Assembly (NCBI GenBank): GCA_965240325.2
Contig: OZ251248.1
Location: 868,001 to 932,000 of the forward strand
Reading direction: 5' to 3'
DNA length: 64,000 nt
Source of the DNA: Rebecca billardiae RCC1528
Taxonomy: Eukaryota; Haptophyta
The translations under genes and the position numbers were made by a program. The notes beneath the pieces are model-generated. The model was not told where the DNA came from. It made no database searches and saw only the letters and a program-made list of their open reading frames with translations. Positions 58,430-64,000 of this stretch are shown in pieces (the first letter of the stretch is position 1; each line of letters opens with the position of its first letter).

Positions 58430-61400
58430 GCTGCAGGCGCCGCTGCCCACAGGCAGCTGCCTGCAGGGCAACACAGGCATGCGTGATCGCCTGCAGCAGG
58501 AGGCAGAAGGGGCAGCCAGCCCGAGCTAATTTCCTGCATCATCGATCATGCAGAGGAAGGGGCAGCTGCCCTGCAATGGCACGGAACATCGCGCTCACAG
58601 TGCCAAGGGCTCAGCACACCACAGGCGCAGCTGCCAGCAGGCAGCTGCCAAGCAACACAGGCGTGCCTTATTTACTGCAGCAGCATGCAGAAAGTGCAGT
58701 CAGCCCGAGCGGCTTCCCTGCATCATCATGCGGAAGAAGGGGCAGCGGCCCAGCCGGCGCGGCACATTGCACGTGCAGTGTCAAGCCCCTGGCTAAGCAA
58801 ACCGCAGCCGCAGGCGATGCGATTTCCTGCAGCAGCATGCAGAAGGGCAGCCGGCCCGAGCGGCTTTCCTGCAGTATGCAGAAGGGGCAGCAGCCCAGCC
58901 GGCGCGGAACATCGCGCTCGCCGTGTCAAGAGCTTAGCACTCAGCAGGCACCGCTGCCAGCAGGCAGCTGCCAGCCCACGAGCGGCTTTCCTGCAGCAGG
59001 CAGAAGGGGCAGCAGCCCAGCCAGAGCGGCTTTCCTGCAGCATGCAGAAGGGGCAGCAGCCCAGCCGGCGCCGAACAACGCGCTTGCAGTGTCAAGGGCT
59101 TAGCACTCCGCAGGCGCCGCTGCCCGCAGGCAGCTGCCAGCCCACGAGCGGCTTTCCTGCAGCAGGCAGAAGGGGCAGCAGCCCAGCCCGAGCGGCTTTC
59201 CTTCAGCAGGTGAAGGGGCAGCAGCCCAGCCGGCGCGGTGAAGGGGCAGCAGCCCAGCCGGCGCGGCACATCTCGTTCACAGTGTCAAGGGCTTAGCACT
59301 CCGCAGGCGCCGCTGCCAGCAGGCAGCTGCCAGCCCAAGCGGCTTTCCTGCAGCATGCAGAAGGGGCAGCAGCCCAGCCAGAGCGGCTTTCCTGCAGCAT
59401 GCAGAAGGGGCAGCAGCCCAGCCGGCGCCGAACACGCGCTCGCAGTGTCGAGGGCTTAGCACTTCGCAGGCGCCGCTGCCCGCAGGCAGCCGCCAGCCCG
59501 AGCGGCTTTCCTGCAGCATGCAGAAGGGGCAGCTGCCCAGCCGGCGCTGCACATCGCGCTGGCAGTGTCGAGCCCCTGGCTCAGCAAACCGCAGCCGCAA
59601 GCGCGACTGCCAGCAGGCAGCAGCCTTACAAAACAGGCATCATTGTGATGCGATTTCCTGCAGCAGCATGCAGAAGGGGCAGCCAGCCCGAGCGGCCTTC
59701 CTGCAGTATGAAGAAGGGGCAGCAGCCCAGCCGGCGCGGAACTCGCGTTCGCCGTGTCAAGAGCTCAGCACTCTGCAGGCGCCGCTGCCCGCCGGCAGCT
59801 GCCAGCCAGAGAGAGGCTTTCCTGCAGCATGCAGAAGGGGCAGCAGCCCAGCCAGAGCGGCTGTCCTTCAGCAGGCGAAGGGGCAGCAGCCCAGCCGGCG
59901 CGGAACTTGCGCTTGCCGTGTACAGCCCGAGCTGCTTTTCTGCAGCATGCAGAAGGGGCCGCAGCCCAGCTGGTGCTGAACATCGCGTTCGCAGTGTCAA
60001 GGGCTTAGCACTCCGCAGGCGCCGATGCCCGCAGGCAGCTGCCAGGCAACACAGGCATGCATGTGTGATTTCCTGCAGCACTGAGGCATGCAGAAGGGGC
60101 CCCGCCAGCCCAGCCAGAGCGGCTTTCCTGCAGCATGCAGAAGGGGCAGCAGCCCAGCCGGCGCCGAACAACGCGCTCGCAGTGTCGAGGGCTTAGCACT
60201 CCGCAGGCGCCGCTGCCCGCAGGCAGCTGCCAGCCCGAGCTGCTTTCCTGCAGCATGCAGAAAGGGGCAGCTGCCCAGCCGGCACGGCATATTGCGCTCG
60301 CAGTGTCGAGCCCCTGGCTCAGCAAACCACAGCCGCAAGCGCGGCTGCCTGCAGGCAGCAGCCTGGCAAAACAGGCATGTGGTGCGATTTCCTGCAGCAG
60401 CATGCAGAAGGGGCAGCCAGCCCGAGCGGCCTTCGTGCAGTATGCAGAAGGGGCAGCAGCCCAGCCGGCGCGGAACTCGCGCTCGCCGTGTCAAGAGCTT
60501 AGCACTCTGCAGGCGCCGCTGCCCGCTGGCAGCTGCCAGCCCGAGAGAGGCTTTCCTGCAGCATGCTGAAGGGGCAGCAGCCCAGCCGGAGCGGCTGTCC
60601 TTCAGCAGGCGAAGGGGCAGCAGCCCAGCCGGCGCGGAACTCGCGCTTGCCGTGTACAGCCCAAGCTGCTTTCCTGCAGCATGCAGAAGGGGCCGCAGCC
60701 CAGCTGGTGCTGAACATCGCGTTCGCAGTGTCAAGGGCTTAGCACTCCGCAGGCGCCGCTTCCCGCAGGCAGCTGCCAGGCAACACAGGCATGCATGTGT
60801 GATTTCCTGCAGAACTGAGGCATGCAAAGGGGCCCCAGCCCAGCCAGAGCGGCTTTCCTGCAGCATGCAGAAGGGGCAGCAGCCCAGCCAGAGCGGCTTT
60901 CCTGCAGCATGCAGAAGGGGCAGCAGCCCAGCCGGCGCCGAACACGCGCTCGCAGTGTCGAGGGCTTAGCACTTCGCAGGCGCCGCTGCCCGCAGGCAGC
61001 CGCCAGCCCGAGCGGCTTTCCTGCAGCATGCAGAAGGGGCAGCTGCCCAGCCGGCGCTGCACATCGCGCTGGCAGTGTCGAGCCCCTGGCTCAGCAAACC
61101 GCAGCCGCAAGCGCGACTGCCAGCAGGCAGCAGCCTTACAAAACAGGCATCATTGTGATGCGATTTCCTGCAGCAGCATGCAGAAGGGCAGCCAGCCCGA
61201 GCGGCTTTCCTGCAGTATGCAGAAGGGGCAGCCGCCCAGCCAGCGCGGAACATCGCGCTTGCAGTGTCAAGAGCTTAGCACTCTGCAGGCGCCGCTGCCC
61301 GCCGGCAGCTGCCAGCCCGAGCGGCTTTCCTGCAGCATGCAGAAGGGGCAGCAGCCCAGCCAGAGCGGAACTCGCGCTCGCCGTGGGCGTGTAGCCGTGT

Positions 61401-61960
61401 ACAGCCCGGGCGGCTTTCCTGCAGCATGCAGAAGGGGCCGCAGCCCAGCCGGCGCGGAACATAGCGTTCGGCGTGTCAAAGGCTTCGCACTCCGCAGGCG
61501 CCGCTGCCCGCAGGCAGCTGCCAGCCCGCGAGCGGCTTTCCTGCAGCATGCAGAGGGGGCAGCAGCCCAGCCTGAGCGGCTTTCCTGCAGCATGCAGAAG
61601 GGGCCACATCCCAGCCGGCGCGGAACATCGCGTTCGCAGTGTAAGGGTTTAGCACTCCGCAGGCGCCGCTGCCCGCAGGCAGCTGCCAGCCCGAGCTGCT
61701 TTCCTGCAGCATGCACAAGGGGCCGCAGCCTAGACGGCGCGGCACATCGCACTCGCCTTGCCGGGGCTAACACGCAGCAGGCGCCACTACCCGCAGGCAG
61801 CGGCCAGGCAACACAGGCATATGTGATTTCCTGCAGCAGTATGCAGAAGGGGCGGTCAACCCGAGCTGCCTTCCTGCTCATGCAGACGGGCAGCAGCCCA
61901 GCCCGAGCGACTTTCCTGCAGCGTGCAGAAGGGGCAGCAGCCCAGCCGGCGCGGAACCCG
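58430..61960 (+). repeat. Complex satellite with GCTTTCCTGCAGCATGCAGA core
   Basis: 3.5 kb built from short motifs: TTTCCTGCAGCATGCAGAAG, GGGGCAGCAGCCCAGCC, TCGCAGTGTC, GGGCTTAGCACT and GCAGGCGCCGCTGCC. Larger duplications are superimposed: about 59340-59700 recurs 1510 bp downstream, and about 59700-60060 recurs 734 bp downstream. Long frames are open but their composition follows the repeats; not considered coding. Confidence 0.88.
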
Positions 61961-62577
61961 GCCCGCAGGCCGCTGGAGCCCGTGCAGGGTCGTGCACTCG
62001 CACTGAACGACAGACCTGAGGCTCTCGGAGCTGGCACAGGAAGGGGGTTCTGCTACGACCCTCCCCCAGCGGCCCGCCAGGCCGCAGCAGGTGCAGATGC
62101 TGCTGGTCAAGACGCCAGCTGGAGAGCATCGTGCCTCGTGCCTCGTGTCAAGAGCCCAGCAAGCCCTCTGCAGACCGAGGTCGCTGCAGCATGCAGCAGA
62201 GCCTGCTCGTTACACCGGCACGCGCGGTTTCCTGCTGCAGGTCACGGGGCAGCTGCCCGGCTTGGCTGGAGCCGCTGCTTTCCTGCAATGCTGGACGTGC
62301 GGCAGTCGCCCGTGCGGCAGTCGGCGCACGGTTTCCTGCAGCAGCATGCAGAAGGGGCAGTCTGCCCGAGCCGGAATTCCCTGCATTGTGCAGGATGTGC
62401 TCCTACCACCTCTGCTGTACAAGGTGGCCGGCTGGGGCTCTGCGCAGGGCCCTGCGTAGTTGCAGCTCCGGTCCGGCGCATGCGCTTCGGCTGGCGGTCC
62501 GAGACGGCGGGCCCCTGGCTCGCGGGCGGCACTGTGGGCAGTGCGTCCGCGCCCGGGTGGGCGGTTACTGTGTGCGG
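61961..62577. other. Intergenic DNA, decayed satellite motifs
   Basis: Isolated CAGCATGCAGAAGGGGCAG copies near 62340; otherwise nothing recognised. Confidence 0.4.
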
Positions 62578-62757
62578 GGAACGTCAGCGCGGCAAACACG
62601 TCGCAGCCGCAAGTACCCTGGTGGCACAGTGGGCTGCAACCACTCGGGCCTCCACTTGGAGGTATCCCAACTGTCGACGACGTCGCCGATCTGGTGACTG
62701 CGTAGCAGTGGGCATAACATACTACAATCATGCGGCGAACAAGGAACAAGGACCGCT
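62578..62757 (+). repeat. 180-bp repeat, copy 2
   Basis: Matches 57492-57671. Confidence 0.88.
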
Positions 62758-62921
62758 CGGGCATCACTATCAGAGAGTTGGTTGCATCAAAGGAGGCACG
62801 GCAGGTTGCATGCTCAGGAAGCGACGCGACGAAACGAAAAAGCAGAAATCAGGGTGGTCCGGAACACGGTGAGTAGGCGCCCGCGCACCCGGTCGGAGGA
62901 CTGAGGAGTTCTTGAGGAGCC

Positions 62922-64000
62922 ATGCCGACCGAGGATCGATGGCGCTCATCGACCTCAGCCTCGTCGTCGCTCGTGTACCTCGTCGCGAGCCTGACCTCGT
63001 CGCCAACGCGCGTCGGCATGATCGGCCCGACGCTGGCCACGCTCGGCGCCGCGCACCAGCGGCGCCCATTCGACGAGGTCCTCCTCGTCCTGCCGCGCAC
63101 GTTTGCGCGCACAGGCGAGCCGTACCCGGAGCCGTTGCCGTTGGACACTGCGGGCGTGACCGTGCTGCGGTGCGAGCATGACTGGGGCCCGGCGACGAAG
63201 CTCGTCCCGACGGTCCGCTACCTCGCCACCGAGCGCGCCGCCGCCATCGCCGCCAGGCTCGGCCTCCCTCCGGGCGCGAGTCCGCGCTCGGCGCTCGAGC
63301 GCGTCCACATTGTCGTCGTCGACGACGACAGCCTGTATCCTCCGCAGATGGCGCGCTCGCTGGCGTCGACGGCCACGCCGACGCGCTCGGAGTGCGCGGG
63401 CGGGTGGAACGTCGTCGCGCGCACCGCGCTCGAGCACGAGGGCGCGCAGCGCCCCGTGCTACTCATGCCGCACCTCGCGCCCGTCCACGTGTGCGAGGGG
63501 TTCAGCGGCTGGCGTCTGCCGCTCGGACCGCTCGCGCACGACGTCGAGGGGTTCGAGGCGCGGATGCGGGCGCTCACGTCGGACGCGGACCTGCGTCTGT
63601 CGGACGACCTGGTGATCAGCGACCAGCTCGCGCGCGCCGGCGTGCGCCTCGCGCACCACCGCACCGCAGGCTTCAACATCCTCCTGGTACGGCAGCGCGC
63701 GCTCGGCTTTGGCGCGGACGCGCTCCATCGCACCGACACGGCGGGCAGCTCGCACTCGGCGCGGTACGCGCGGATCATCCGCAGCGGGAGGCTCGACGCG
63801 CTGCCCTCGCCCGAGCGCTGGGCCACGATGTGCGCGCCGCAGCCGTCGCCGCCCCTGTGCGCACCGCGGCTCGCCACCCCTGCCGCTGCCGCCGACAGCA
63901 ACAGCAGCAGCAGCAGGGGCGCGTGCGCCGGCGCGGGCGGCGCGGAGCGCGCGGCGGTCGCCGTGCTGGGCGCAGAGCACACGGGCGCGCGCACGTGCGG
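62922..64000 (+). CDS. Probable glycosyltransferase-like protein, 3' end beyond window
   Basis: The frame from ATG 62922 stays open to the window edge (359 codons and more). A TGA in frame at 62913 makes this ATG the first possible start unless an upstream exon exists. Visible motifs: LTSSPTRVGMIGPTLATL near the N terminus, FDEVLLVLPRTF, DWGPATKL at 87-94, VHIVVVDDDSLYPPQM with the acidic DDD at 134-136, and DDLVISDQL further on. An acidic DxD-like cluster after a hydrophobic strand, preceded by an alternating strand/helix pattern, suggests a GT-A fold transferase using a nucleotide sugar and a metal. No signal anchor is evident. The last 50 residues are low complexity (SNSSSSRGACAGAGG) and may run into a non-conserved tail or an intron. 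The exact family and substrate are not known to me. Confidence 0.65.
   Translation, partial: MPTEDRWRSSTSASSSLVYLVASLTSSPTRVGMIGPTLATLGAAHQRRPFDEVLLVLPRTFARTGEPYPEPLPLDTAGVTVLRCEHDWGPATKLVPTVRYLATERAAAIAARLGLPPGASPRSALERVHIVVVDDDSLYPPQMARSLASTATPTRSECAGGWNVVARTALEHEGAQRPVLLMPHLAPVHVCEGFSGWRLPLGPLAHDVEGFEARMRALTSDADLRLSDDLVISDQLARAGVRLAHHRTAGFNILLVRQRALGFGADALHRTDTAGSSHSARYARIIRSGRLDALPSPERWATMCAPQPSPPLCAPRLATPAAAADSNSSSSRGACAGAGGAERAAVAVLGAEHTGARTC

Overview
The window looks like nuclear DNA of a very GC-rich unicellular eukaryote, most likely a microalga of the haptophyte type. It has spliced genes with GT-AG introns, mono- and trinucleotide-rich coding exons, a stramenopile/haptophyte-like calmodulin, an AP-4 adaptor subunit, a BEACH protein, and a giant extracellular receptor with a hydroxyproline-type PPPS rod. 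TTAGGG-type repeats argue weakly against a green alga, where TTTAGGG is usual. The lineage is inference, not proof.

Layout. (1) 1-13177, minus: a very large BEACH-domain gene running off the left edge. (2) 13350-14720, plus: a divergent single-exon gene for AP-4 mu. The pair shares a 172-bp intergenic space and both act in membrane traffic. (3) 14721-29262: about 14.5 kb without convincing genes. It holds mosaic repeats, minisatellites and a 7.5-kb palindromic element (20428-27942) whose arms carry a 214-bp tandem repeat around a unique, TA-containing loop. (4) 29669-31595: two calmodulin genes, tail to tail, each with one intron at the same place and nearly identical second exons. (5) 31596-34911: intergenic, with a cluster of TGACGTCA palindromes and small hairpins. 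(6) 34912-55630: a six-exon gene for a predicted 6554-residue surface protein: RCC1-like repeats, a proline-rich rod of about 3400 residues, IPT/TIG-like and REJ/PKD-like modules, a GPS autoproteolysis motif, transmembrane segments and an EF-hand pair. (7) 55631-62921: satellite-rich intergenic DNA. (8) 62922 to the right edge: the 5' part of a probable glycosyltransferase gene.

The BEACH and AP-4 products belong to vesicle and lysosome trafficking. Calmodulin and the EF-hand receptor belong to calcium signalling. The giant receptor is the most unusual object: an adhesion/polycystin-1-like receptor with a beta-propeller-like head on a rod that could approach a micrometre. Nine of the ten introns inferred here begin GTGCG. 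Many long open frames inside GC-rich exons and satellites are shadows and are not reported as genes.
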